Below, one piece after another: positions 13,201 through 23,400 of a DNA stretch of 64,000 nucleotides. Position numbers and translations under genes: made by a program. Position 1 is the stretch's first letter. Each line of letters opens with the position of its first letter. Below the pieces are notes generated by a model. That model saw nothing but the letters and a program-made list of their open reading frames with translations. It did not search any database and was not told where the DNA came from. The stretch is from Strigops habroptila (lineage: Eukaryota > Chordata > Aves > Psittaciformes > Psittacidae): NCBI RefSeq assembly GCF_004027225.2, contig NC_044283.2:31270707-31334706 (forward strand), read 5' to 3'.

Positions 13201-15980
13201 GTTGTATTTTTCCCCTCCCTCCCACACAGCTGCTCATTAGTTCTCCAGCTTTAAGGCATCAGCTTCCCAACACCTGTCCACCTCCATAACGCATTAAAGA
13301 ACCCATCCAAACATGCCTATTTTAAAAGAAGGAGCTTCAATTCTAGTTTGTTGCTCTGCACTCATCAGGTGGATAGTTAGTTTAGAGAAATATTTATACT
13401 CTTTAAAAGCACACTATAGCAAGACCTGGCTGGAACCACACACAAAAAAATTACCTTCCAGGAACAGCCAACAGCTGTTTTGCTTTAGGAGCAGAACACC
13501 TGGCACAGGGCCACTTCCCAAAAGGAAGTTTAGGAACAGACAAAAGTAAGAGATTTCTCCAACCACGTAAAGGAAAAAAACACTCATGCTTTATGCAGCA
13601 CTTACCTAGCTCACATTTTGTACAAAATCCCTCAGTGAACTACTAATGAATGCAATAGGTGACTGCCTATCTTGCCTTACTAAGCTGTCCTATCTACGCA
13701 GTATCTGGCACAAATGGATGGAAACCTACTTTTATTTTCAGTTGCTTGACATTAAGTGGACCTTTGAAGAAAATAAATAAAACATAACACAGGCTCTTCT
13801 TCCCAGATCACAGTTTGGAAGTTACTAATTCATTTCTCCTCCTCCCATATTTAGCCAGATTAGTATATTCTTCTATTAAGAAAACAGAAACCTTCTATAC
13901 AGCATTTATATGGCCAGGTAAGTTTAGAGATACCAAAATAACAAATCCATACTCCCATTTCTTTCAAGAGGTGCTTCAAACAAAGCTTTTTTAAAAAAAG
14001 CATGTCATTCCTCAGCCCAAACTGACTGGTGACAAGACACAGCACTGATAGTTTAGAAAAGCTGAAAGATCAAGAGACAGCAGCAGGTTTTTTTTCTTTC
14101 TAAGAAGCCTGATTACTTTAAAAACACTCCTTTTTATCTGCAGAAGAAAAAAAGGTCTGTTCTCTGAAGCTCCCTTAGGCTGCAGTTTTAACTCACGTAC
14201 ATCAACCTGTCCAGTGATCAGCTTGTAAACTGCCAAAAGCCTTCAACACACTTAAGTCTGAGAAGTATTTGCACTGATAACTCAACTAAGGCCATATGAA
14301 AACTTATCACACCAATTATGTTTACTTCAGGAAAAAACTCAAGATACCGGGTAACCTTGTCAGCTACCTGCTAAAGATCAGAACTCCACAGAAGCGTCTG
14401 TGGAGTTCCCACTGGAAAAGTTTGGTTTATACTTATTTATCGTTGATGAAAATCACATTGTGAAATAAAGTTCACAATATTACTCTAACAGATCATAAAA
14501 AAAAAAAAATCAACCAACACTTTACACAAATAATCCATAACAAAAATCTTCCCAGGAGTTGTGTTGTAGAATCAACAATCTATTCTTCACCAAAAAGGGT
14601 TGTCAAGCATTAGAACAGGCTGCCCAGGAAAGTGGTGGAGTCATCATCCCTGGAGGTATTTAAAAGACCTGAGATTGTAGATGTGGCACATATGGAATGA
14701 TTTAGTGGTAGACTTGGCAGTGCCAGGTTAACAGCTGGACTTAATGATCTTAAAGGTCCCTTCCAACCTAAACGATACTATACAAGAAAATTAAAATACA
14801 GTAGCTCAGAGTATGTAGCTTTGAAAAACACACGACAAACTGCTGCAGTATTAAATAGCTGAATGTAATTTACTAGTGTATTATCTAGAACTTATTGTGA
14901 GTCTCTTAAGAATAATGTTATTTTAAAGAGGACATAGCACACTTGCTTTAGAACTTGCTGATATTTGTCATGCGTCCTTCTAGACACTTCGGTTACATTT
15001 CATTTTTTCTTCACATTGGTATTTTCCACTTAAAAATATGAAAAGAAATAACATGTGACTTCTGTAACATCTAGTCAGAGTTAAACTAAGGTAGAAGCAG
15101 TGTGAAATTCCAAATATGAAAACACTGAGCTAACTCTTGCACCAAGTATAACTGTCTCTTTTTGAAACCTTTTAACCAAATTACCAACAGTAAGACAGAC
15201 TGTACAGAAGTGAGGAAAGAAAGCATGTGTGTGACTGACAAAATTTTTCCCTCACGTAAAGTATCTATAGCATTCCAATTATTTAGATAAAAAGAGTTGC
15301 TACAGGTTCCACAACCTAGAACACATTTTAAGGAAGTGAGAAACATACATTCACCAGCACAGACATTTAACACTTACGTTAAATTAAATTTAAAATTAAA
15401 TTGCCAAGTTGATGTTCCTGGAGGGTATTCTCCTTGCTCGTTCATAAAAGTCAGTCCTAGTTGAATTATTTTTAGCAAGTCTACGTTGCAGCGTAATAAT
15501 TGGTACTGATAGTCTGCATTGCTTCTGAATTCTCCAATAGGCCTTGCAACTACTCCTGGAAATTCTGTATCCTGCAAGAACAGAATTAAAACTTCAACAA
15601 AAGACACCCGTAAAAATACACGCTGCTCATTCATTCAAGCATCTTACAGTTTCATAGCTGAAGATTACTGTGTGTAAATTTAGCTTTTAAAAAGGTAACA
15701 ATCAGGATCCTAATGTTTATACAGCGTTAATTCAACCTTAAGATTCCATTATTCTTTCAACAAAAATGGGTGAACAAGTCCATAGGTTTCATTTACCAAC
15801 ATCAAATGAAGGCATCATGTTTTTCATGGTAATTTGCTAGATAAACATCAAATGCCCACTTACCATAGCTACATAGTTATACTTCCGTATAACTTGACGA
15901 ATTTTCTTCATCTCTTCGTCTAAGTTACAAGCCCAAACTTCACAGATTCTTTGGCTATGGTCTACGGTAGCTGCTGGCAT
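1092..15980 (-). CDS. CNOT7: CNOT7, CCR4-NOT deadenylase subunit (3' partial)
   Basis: CNOT7 (CAF1) is the DEDDh 3'-5' exoribonuclease of the CCR4-NOT complex; it shortens mRNA poly(A) tails in cytoplasm and P-bodies and is held on CNOT1. The CDS joins, on the minus strand, 15980-15864, 15571-15378, 12189-12028, 6090-5946 and 1202-1092, giving residues 1-243 of a family length of about 285. Phases carry over cleanly (117, 194, 162, 145 and 111 bp). The catalytic set is intact: D40 and E42 in the DTEFPG motif, D161 in SGYDFGY, H225 and D230. The start [10 protein letters not shown] separates it from the paralogue CNOT8. The last coding exon, about 42 residues, is absent from 1-1091 and must lie beyond the left edge. 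Identity is certain from near-identity to the mammalian protein as I recall it; only the C-terminus is missing. Confidence 0.97.
1203..5945 (-). other. CNOT7: CNOT7 intron between coding exons 4 and 5
   Basis: This is 4.7 kb of AT-rich intronic sequence. It holds only short chance reading frames and homopolymer runs, such as a T run at 2459-2471. I recognise no RNA gene or repeat family in it. Confidence 0.7.
5946..6090 (-). CDS. CNOT7: CNOT7 coding exon 4 (residues 158-206)
   Basis: The acceptor is TTTGCAG before 6090 and the donor is GTAAGT from 5945. The exon begins [10 protein letters not shown], supplying catalytic D161, and ends MKSCKNLK on a codon boundary. It is 145 bp. Confidence 0.97.
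6091..12027 (-). other. CNOT7: CNOT7 intron between coding exons 3 and 4
   Basis: This is 5.9 kb of intronic sequence. A 134-codon plus-strand frame at 10782-11186 has no recognisable domain and low-complexity runs, and is probably chance. A short direct repeat (GGCTGTTCAGAA, two copies) lies near 7999-8037. I see nothing else. Confidence 0.65.
12028..12189 (-). CDS. CNOT7: CNOT7 coding exon 3 (residues 104-158)
   Basis: The acceptor is TTTTTTTAG before 12189 and the donor is GTAAAT from 12027. It encodes [12 protein letters not shown] through GVKWLSFH, part of the RNase D-like fold. S158 is split across the next intron. The exon is 162 bp. Confidence 0.96.
14381..14408. repeat. Perfect 11-bp inverted repeat
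   Basis: The arms are GAACTCCACAG (14381-14391) and CTGTGGAGTTC (14398-14408), separated by the six bases AAGCGT. It lies about 170 bp from the CR1 fragment in a CNOT7 intron. It could fold as a stem-loop on either strand; its function is unknown. Confidence 0.85.
14581..14780 (+). mobile_element. CR1 LINE 3'-end fragment, sense
   Basis: The stretch carries hallmark CR1 3' phrases in order: ACAGGCTGCCCAGG, GTGGTGGAGTCA, ATCCCTGGAGGT, TGATTTAGTGG, and the terminal GTCCCTTCCAACCTAAACGA. It is 5'-truncated and diverged, as is usual for this non-LTR retrotransposon. CR1 is the dominant LINE of birds and reptiles. No reading frame for its reverse transcriptase is present. Confidence 0.88.
15378..15571 (-). 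CDS. CNOT7: CNOT7 coding exon 2 (residues 40-104)
   Basis: The acceptor is TTGCAG before 15571 and the donor is GTAAGT from 15377. The exon opens with DTEFPG, which holds the first two metal-binding residues of the DEDDh nuclease (D40, E42). It ends two bases into T104. The 194-bp length is phase-consistent with both neighbours. Confidence 0.97.
15864..15980 (-). CDS. CNOT7: CNOT7 coding exon 1 (residues 1-39)
   Basis: The start codon is at 15980-15978 and begins [10 protein letters not shown]. The exon ends in ...NYVAM, followed by a GTAAGT donor at 15863-15858. It is 117 bp, exactly 39 codons. It encodes the N-terminal helices before the nuclease core. The exon continues upstream as 5' UTR to an acceptor near 16023. 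Confidence 0.97.
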
Positions 15981-16022
15981 AGTGGGGGGCTTTAGAGACC
16001 ATACATCAAAAGTTACACTTGA
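15981..16022 (-). other. CNOT7: CNOT7 5' UTR part of exon 2
   Basis: Upstream of the start codon on the minus strand lies a CCTCAG acceptor at about 16028-16023, which would begin the exon at 16022. A second candidate acceptor, TTTTAG, lies farther upstream near 16070. The exact boundary is inferred. Confidence 0.55.
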
Positions 16023-16119
16023 CTGAGGATCAGTTTCAAAAAAACATCAACTGTTTATTTTTTTTAACCTAAAAGACAAAGCAAAGTATCAGAGTATAAG
16101 TTTTTATTCTTCATTTATC

Positions 16120-16131
16120 GGGGGGGGGGGG
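16120..16131. repeat. Poly-G homopolymer
   Basis: A run of about 12 G on the plus strand sits in CNOT7 intron 1. It is C-rich in the transcript and is prone to length errors in sequencing. Confidence 0.8.
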
Positions 16132-16864
16132 AACCCACTTTAATAACAGGATCGAGCCTTATTCTTCGGAATTTCATACAAGAAGCACAACACAGCCACC
16201 AAAACCACGCAAATTTCAGCTATGTGAGTTCAGAATACTGCCTGAAACTGAAACTCTACGGTTTTGTTAGTAACTTCATTTCTTGCACAAAGCCTTGCGA
16301 ACGAGCAAGGAGCACTAGTTCAACAGATGAGACACCTGATCCCACAAGCGCTATTCCCCCATGGGTTACGAGAGCACATTCCTGTGGATGCCACGGCTGC
16401 GTGCAACAAGAAACGAAGCGGCACAGCGACTATTAGCGTTACGCCGAACTGGGGGCACTGCGGACGGCGGGCAGCCGCCCGCGCTGGCCGCCTCCCTGGA
16501 CAGGGGAGGCTCTTTCAGCTCGTACGGGCCGAGGTGACTGAGACACAGCCCCACCGACGCAGCTCACGGGTTCCTTGTGCGTACAAGGCCCGAGGAACGC
16601 CTGAAGGAGCCGCAGAGCCGCGCAGGGCAGCACCCCGCCGTGGGGAACGGGCGGCAGTGGGAAGGGGCCACCCGAGCTTACCTTGCCCCACCCCGGTCTG
16701 GGGCCGGCGAAGGCTCCGCTCCCGCGCCCGCCTCCAGCGGCAGCCGCGCGGCCCGCGAAGCCACGACCCAACCGCAGCGGGCCGCCACGACCACCGGTAA
16801 AGCAGCGGGGCCAGCGCGGGCCCGAGCGGGGCACGGCACCGGGCCGCCCTAGTGCCTCCCCCCG

Positions 16865-16890
16865 CCCGCCGCCGCCGCCGCCGCCGCCGC
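16865..16890 (-). repeat. GCC/CGG trinucleotide repeat
   Basis: About eight uninterrupted GCC units on the plus strand (CGG in the CNOT7 sense) lie some 15-20 bp downstream of the proposed CNOT7 exon 1 donor. It forms part of the CpG island. Confidence 0.85.
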
Positions 16891-16911
16891 CCCCCCTCGC
16901 GGCTCACTCAC

Positions 16912-17045
16912 GCTGCCGGCCGGGCGGGCCGCGCCGGGCCGGGCCGGGCCGCGGCGCTGTGGCGGAGGCCCCGCGGCGGCCCGCGATCGCCCCGCAGCCC
17001 CCAGCCGCCGCGCGACACGCAGGAAGCGCCGCCCCGCCGCACAAA
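16912..17045 (-). other. CNOT7: Probable CNOT7 non-coding exon 1
   Basis: A strong GTGAGT donor on the minus strand (16911-16906) follows GC-rich sequence inside the CpG island, suggesting a 5' UTR exon spliced to the acceptor near 16022. The 5' end is a guess and no TATA box is seen. Confidence 0.5.
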
Positions 17046-17301
17046 AGCCATTACATCATCGCCGCGCGCCGCCGGGCGGACTTTCCCCCCTCACCTCTGA
17101 CCGCCGCCGCCAACGGCGGCGCCAATCACCGCCCGCGCCTTTCCGCCGCCGCTCGGGTCAGGGGCGCGCGGCGGTGACGCAACCCGCACGCCGACGTAGC
17201 GGCGGGGCGGGGCGGGGGGAGGCGCATGCCGCAGGGAGCGGGCGAGGCCGGGCCGCGGTGCCGCTGGTGCTGCCGCGCCCGCCCGGCGCTGCCGCGGGAG
17301 C

Positions 17302-17429
17302 ATGAACTGGCTGTTCCCCCTCGCCAAGGGCGGCGGCTCCGCCTCGCCCGCCGCGCCGCTGCCGCCCCTCACCAGCCTCCAGCAGCAGAAGCAGCGGCAG
17401 ATCGAGTCCCTGCGCGGCGCGCACGCCTC
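17302..17429 (+). CDS. VPS37A: VPS37A coding exon 1 (residues 1-43)
   Basis: ATG at 17302 opens MNWLFPLAKGGGSASP, and the exon runs to LTSLQQQKQRQIESLRGAHA with S43 split. The donor is GTGAGT from 17430. The Gly/Ala/Pro-rich stretch is GC-biased because the exon lies in the CpG island. Confidence 0.95.
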
Positions 17430-20400
17430 GTGAGTGCCCGCGGGTTTGAGGAGGGCGGCCTGTGTCCCCTACCCGGGCCCGGCGCCGCTCGGGGGGCCGC
17501 GCCCCGGGCGGGTGTCGTGTGTCCCCACACGCACGCCCAGCGACGAGATCTCGCCCCGTCCGCTCCCGCGGAGGCCTGGCTGGGTCCCGCCGGCTCTCGG
17601 CCGTGCGCGGCGCTGGTAAACAGGAAACCGCGGCCCTGGCCGACCATAGCCGGGGCCGACGGGTCCCGCCGGTGGGAGCGGGGCGACCAGCGTGCCGCAG
17701 GGTCTCGGCTCGGCCCCGGGGCAGGGCCGCGGGTGCGTGGCCAGGGGACGGCCGGAGGGTCGCGGCAGGGTGGGAGGGAGCGCCGAAAGCGAGATGTGCT
17801 GTGGGGGCGGCGGGAGCCGTCCGCGCTGGCCGGGGCTGTGTCCGTGTGGCTCGGGCGCTGATGATCGCGCCCAGTCACACCGGCCGCTTGACCGGGGATC
17901 AGCTGAGTTATTTAATGGGTTTTGAAGTGTACAGCGAGGTACAGGTTGTGTGTGTTGGACTAAAGCCCTCTTTCTGGGAACTGCTTGTAGGAGCGTAGTT
18001 CTTTACAAGTTCAGAATTCACCACAGAGCATGCAGGAGCTGGTACCAGCAGTGGCATAGCAGCCCTACCAGCTCTACAGACTGGTTTTTTAATGTACAGT
18101 GCCAATTTGCTAATAACTGACTGTTCCTTGGTAACTTGTTTCATTTAGATGCTCACCCGAGGCAGGTAGCTTTTTCCTGTTCAACAGCCACACTTTTTAC
18201 AGCAGAAAGTTCCCTTACCCGGAAATACCTTAGCTTGTCAGTGTGCTGGTCAATTTTGCCTAAATTTTAGCCTTTCAAAAGTGTTCACATTTTAAAAGGA
18301 GATTCACATCATGTATTTCAGATTAGACTTTCCAGTCGATGTGTAAGCATTCCTCATGCTTCCTGGGATGTCTGTCGAGGTGGAATGGTAGATGCCCCCA
18401 AAACAATCCAGAAAAATGAAGGAAAATTATTTCCTGTTATATCAGACTGAGACTAAGAGTGTAAGAGATACTTACTGTATTTCTGAGCAGACTGCGCACT
18501 ATCCTAATATTTTGAATTGTCACACAGGAAAGATAAGTTTGACGGTAGTGCTAAGTACTGTTGCTTGCTTAAATCTGTTCACAGTCAATTTCACAAATAT
18601 TTTTGAAAGACACATCACTTTTCTAAGGAGCTGTCTCTGTGGGTACACAACAGCTTACCTAACTAGAAGTTTTTATTGGACAGGCCTTACTTTTAGCCTT
18701 CTATTTCTATCCTTTTTTCTCTACCAGCGGGATGAGCTCACTCCAAGTTAAGTCATCAAAAAAGGTGATCAGCTTTTGTCAAAGTCAGCTTGCTGAACTG
18801 GTTTACCACCTGTTTGTGCAGGCATCAGTTAAGCACAGGCAGAGATGGAAAGGACTCTGCAGCTAGGAATGTCGGGAGGTAACAGCTGCTCTCACAGAAC
18901 TTTACAGCCATGTAAACTCACCTGCCTCATCTCTCTAGACGATAGGTGTAAAATACCCCCAAATTAGGCAAGCGAAGGAGTAAATTCTGGCAGAGTGTAC
19001 AGGTTTCATAAGAGATACTGTTGAATAAATCCGAGTAACAGTGCCTCAAACTCTCTGCTTTTAAAAAGGTGTGTATGTTTGTCCAAGTCTTCAAAAGTAA
19101 AAAGGTTTTTTTGGGTGGGATTGATGTGCTTGTTTATGAACACCATACCAGCACAGATCTATAGGATAGGAATATGCATTAAGCATTACAACAGCGTTGT
19201 TTCCTAAGCAATGATTAAATAAATGTCATTCTAATGTTTGTTTTGTCTATAAGTATATTTTGTAAAAGCCCAGATATATGTCATCTTAATTTCATTAAAG
19301 TAGCTAGTCTTCCTTTTCAGGATCACTCACAGGTTAGGAGCTTGAGACGAGGGTTTTGTATATAAAAAAAAAAAAAAACCAAACGGTTTTTTTACATTTG
19401 CTGCTGTTCTAGCCAAAGTGTGTCATTTTTACAGTGTACCCATTCCCACTTGGGGAAGGGACAACCAAGTTTGTCAATTCAAGGTTTTGCTTAAAGGAGG
19501 TTGTAATAGTTCAAATAGCTCAATGAGATTCTGTGTTTCTTGGTTCTCTCTCCCTGTTCTCCTCTTCCTCCCCAGTTCCTGTAGGTCGTGCATGTGAGTC
19601 AAGCATAATTATATACTCTTCCCAAAAGGATTTTGTAGCAGGCTATTAAAATGCAGAAGAGATTATTACAGGGCAGGAATATGCATGAGAGATTCCAGGG
19701 AGAATCCTTCAGTTAAGAACGAGGAGGTGGTGATTTCAGTGTGTGGTATATCACAGTAGAGGATTCTCCGGTGCCGAAAGATACCTGGTAGTCTCTTCAA
19801 ACAGCATGTGATTTCCCAGGGAAAGAGCAGGTACTGAGTTGTCTGTCAGAGGAGTGAGGTTGGGCTGGGGAAGGCTAGGTGCATAGCTAGGTTTGCGTCT
19901 TACTCCATTTATTCCTGAAGCTCTGAAAGCAAGAGTTTTAAATTCTATATGCAAATAATGCTTTGGAGGGATACAAAACACTCCTAACACTACGCTTAAC
20001 ACACATTTGCAGGTAATGTGTTTTGGGGTTTTTGAGGAAGTAATTGTATGGAGTGTAAGTGGAGGTGGATCAAGGGACATTTCTGAAGTTTGGTGCAGAA
20101 GGCTTTCTGGGAACACCCAACTGCCATTATTCCTGGTTGGAGCTGTGTTCCCTCACTTTATAAGGAGCCTTAGAGAGGTGAAGGGGAACAACATTATTAA
20201 CCAAGTACAGGCAGGAGAAATACACAGAAGAAGAATCAGTCTGGCTCTTAAGTTTGTTTTGATTGAGGCATTGTAAGATGAAGCTAATTTTCTGCCCTCC
20301 TTTCTCCCAGTCCCACCTTAGGTATGTTTGTATTGTCTGGAAATTCTGCTTCTGAGCTAAGTCTTCTACTCCTCCTCCTCCTCCGCGTTCTTTGGGATGC

Positions 20401-23400
20401 CATCTTTCAAAATAGTCTTGCTGTGCATACAAACTGTAGAGTGCTTTGGGCACTGAAATCCATTCCCTCTTGATGCACCTGATGTAAAGATTTCCTCAGT
20501 AACTTGGCTCTTACAAGAGAAGTAAATTTGTATTTGGTCTTGCCAGGTTTCGTAAGATACATGTTTTGTCACTTGGTGCTTTCAGGGGGTCTGTGTCTTG
20601 TGCGTTGCTGTATTACAGAACTTTGCATTCTTGCAAGTAGCTCTTCTCCAGATAATCCTTGAAAATATGTGTGCAAGTGCGTAGAACTCGGTGCATGTGG
20701 AAAAATCTGCTATTAAGTAGTAAGCTAATATATTAAGGAAGAAGGCCTAGTTTAATATACGTTCTAAATATTGATCAGTAGGCAGTGTTGCAGAGTAATT
20801 TATCATTGCGAACCAAGTGTAATGCCTTCACAAAGTAAACATTTTATCAAAATTCAATATATAAAAAAAATCGCTGATGTCTTAAATTAAGCCAGTAAGT
20901 GGAAAAAAGTAAGTTGTCAGATCAGTGAGTAGCACAAATTCTCCTACTCTATTTCCATTGCTTGTGATCACGTATAAGTTTTAATAGTTGAATCTATTTT
21001 CTGTTTAATATTCAATGTAGCATTCTGAAGCATATGAATCTATTCCAGCATTTTCAATTTTATTCTGACAAGGCTTTCCAAAACTAAACTAAATACAAAG
21101 ATCTGGGGTCATGCATTTTTTTAGACTTCAGGCTGTTATATTGACCATGAATTGGATGGTAACAATTTCTTCTTTGACAGCATTGCAGAAATACAGAAAG
21201 ATGTGGAATATCGACTGCCATTCACTGTAAACAACTTGACAATTAATATTAACATGTAAGTAGACTGAGTTATCTCTATGCACATCTGGAATATTAAAAT
21301 TGTAAAAAAACTAAAAAAGTAGTAATAGAATATAAATGGCTTCTATCTCATAACTACTTTCAGTAACTATAACATGGATTTGTATTAGAAGATGTAGTGA
21401 TATGAGTGAAACTAGTTATGTACAAAATGCAGATGCTCAGCTGAAAGTAAAACTATGTTTTGCTGTGCTCAGCTCCCAAGATACCTGCATGGTTTGAGTT
21501 GAAGGTAAATAAAAGAAAACTCTTGAGGGTTTCTGATGACTACAACTGAAAGTAAACTTAATTCATAATTTACTAATCTGCTGTAACTCCTAACTCTTAC
21601 CCTAATGAATCTTCTGGATCATAACTTAAGTGACTTACTGTAGCATTTCCTGTGAATTTACTTTGAGGGGTGCTTTTGCTCTGGCAAACATTGATGGTAT
21701 TCCTGAGGTTTTTATTACGTTAGCCTGGTAACTTGCCTGATATTCTTGCAGGTTACACTGCATTGTCTTTGAAGTTTGTATTAGAAAATATTCTCATTAT
21801 GCTACAGCTTTTTCTTTGTCCATGGACATTTTTTCTGCATTGTTATACTACACTCTTGCCCAGTAAATGCTCTCTTTAGTTCCATGGAAGTCTGGTATTC
21901 TAATCTGTCTGACTTCTAGTTTTGTAATTGAGTAATACTTTTGTGTGCTTCATTCACTCTGTATTTCTCCATAACTTTTCTCATAGAAAAGTTTATGTAA
22001 TTAATGGTATTTTTTGTTTGCATAAGAAGCCGCCTTGTTCAAACTTTATCATGGGATGTAGCTGTAATAATGATTATTCTTATATTTGCAGCTTGCTTCC
22101 ACCTCAGTTTCCTCAGGAAAAACCAGTCATCAGTGTTTTCCCACCTGTGAGACATCATTTAATAGACAAGCAGGGAGTATATGTCACTGGTCCATTAATA
22201 AGTAACGTATGTATAATTCATAGTGTCACATAACATCTACTGTTAATAGTGATTTTAATACTTGTCACGCTAGATTATTGCTAATACTGCTGGTAAAAAA
22301 GACCAGTACAGATCCTAATCCCTCTCCAACTGTATTTTGAGAGGTCTGAAAACAAAAATTCAGTAGTGTTCAGTATGCTACTGTTATTTTACTGCTACCA
22401 TTACTGAGCTTAGTATTCCATGTATCTAGAACTATTTTAAGTTATGATGGCTTAGAAAGTTCCTGTTGCTTTTCTCATTAGTAGCAATAGCAGTTCATGT
22501 TTCTTTACAGTGTATTCTAGGTAAGGGAGAAGGATGCTTTAAGACTGTTTTGTAACATAGTTCTTTCTACCTCATCCTATTAGAAAGATGTCAAGGTTTC
22601 AGCTCTAATATTCAGAATTTTAATCAGGGTTTTAATATGCTGTTCTTTGTTTATTCTCTTTCTTTTTTCTCTGGCTACAAGGATGTGGTGTAGTTTTTTG
22701 GGATGGGAGTACTGGAGAGGTTATGACTTTTTCAGAATGCAATTAATGATTTTTGTCTTAAATCTTGGTTGGTTTTGTTTGTTTGGGTTTGGGTTATTTT
22801 GTTTGGTTGCTTGGTTTTTTCTTTCTCCTTTCTTTGTTTTACCAAATGTAACTTGGAACTAAGGTGGGGTTTTTTTGGTTGGTCAGAAATGATCAGAAAT
22901 GTATTTGATTGGTTCTCCATTGTTAATGGACTTTGATTGTTAATGAAAGACTTTTAGTTTCTGTTCAGGTCTGAGTGGTTTTATCACTTTATTTGAAGCT
23001 TATGTATACATGTTGTAGATTAGCTGGTATGTTTCTGAGATAGCTTCCAGCACTGCTGTGTGTGTATAATAAACAGTCAAGTTCAGCACATTTTAGAACT
23101 GTTGGATTCCAGGCATAAATTTTTCTTCTGCATTGGGCTTTGTTTTTACCAGTTTACAATGCACTCAGATCTTGGAAAAATTATTCAGAGTTTACTGGAT
23201 GAGTTTTGGAAGAATCCTCCAGTTCTGGCTCCTAGCTCAACATCATTTCCCTAGTAAGTATCTATAAACATGATGAATGGAACTGCGTGTATTAACTTAC
23301 GTTGTTAAAAAGAAATGAAACCAAGTATTGGGAGGGCGGGAACAGGAATAATATAGTGGATGTACTTGGAGACATAGATTGCCTGCCCTTGCAATATTTC

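Larger units (their letters stand above)
12190..15377 (-). other. CNOT7: CNOT7 intron between coding exons 2 and 3
   Basis: This 3.2-kb intron contains a CR1 LINE fragment (14581-14780) and a perfect small hairpin (14381-14408), both listed separately. The remainder is AT-rich with no recognisable gene. Confidence 0.7.
16330..17860. promoter_or_regulatory. CpG island and bidirectional CNOT7/VPS37A promoter
   Basis: GC content and CpG density rise sharply here against the AT-rich surroundings, and fall again after about 17.9 kb. CNOT7 starts leftwards and VPS37A rightwards, with start codons 1.3 kb apart. Visible motifs include a GC-box cluster (GGGGCGGGGC type) near 17203-17220, a CRE/ATF-like TGACGCAA at about 17174-17181, and a TGATGTAAT-like stretch on the minus strand near 17050. 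The long open frames within it are a side effect of GC richness. The bidirectional role is inferred from the geometry, and the same head-to-head arrangement is known in mammals. Confidence 0.85.

Noticed and set aside
16264-17878. Many overlapping long open frames on both strands, up to 211 codons
   Set aside because: They lie in the CpG island, where stop codons are rare. Their Ala/Arg/Pro/Gly-rich translations match nothing, and only the VPS37A exon 1 frame continues correctly through splicing.
18392-18751. 119-codon frame in VPS37A intron 1
   Set aside because: There is no recognisable family, and its composition is like the flanking intron. A chance frame is the simplest reading.
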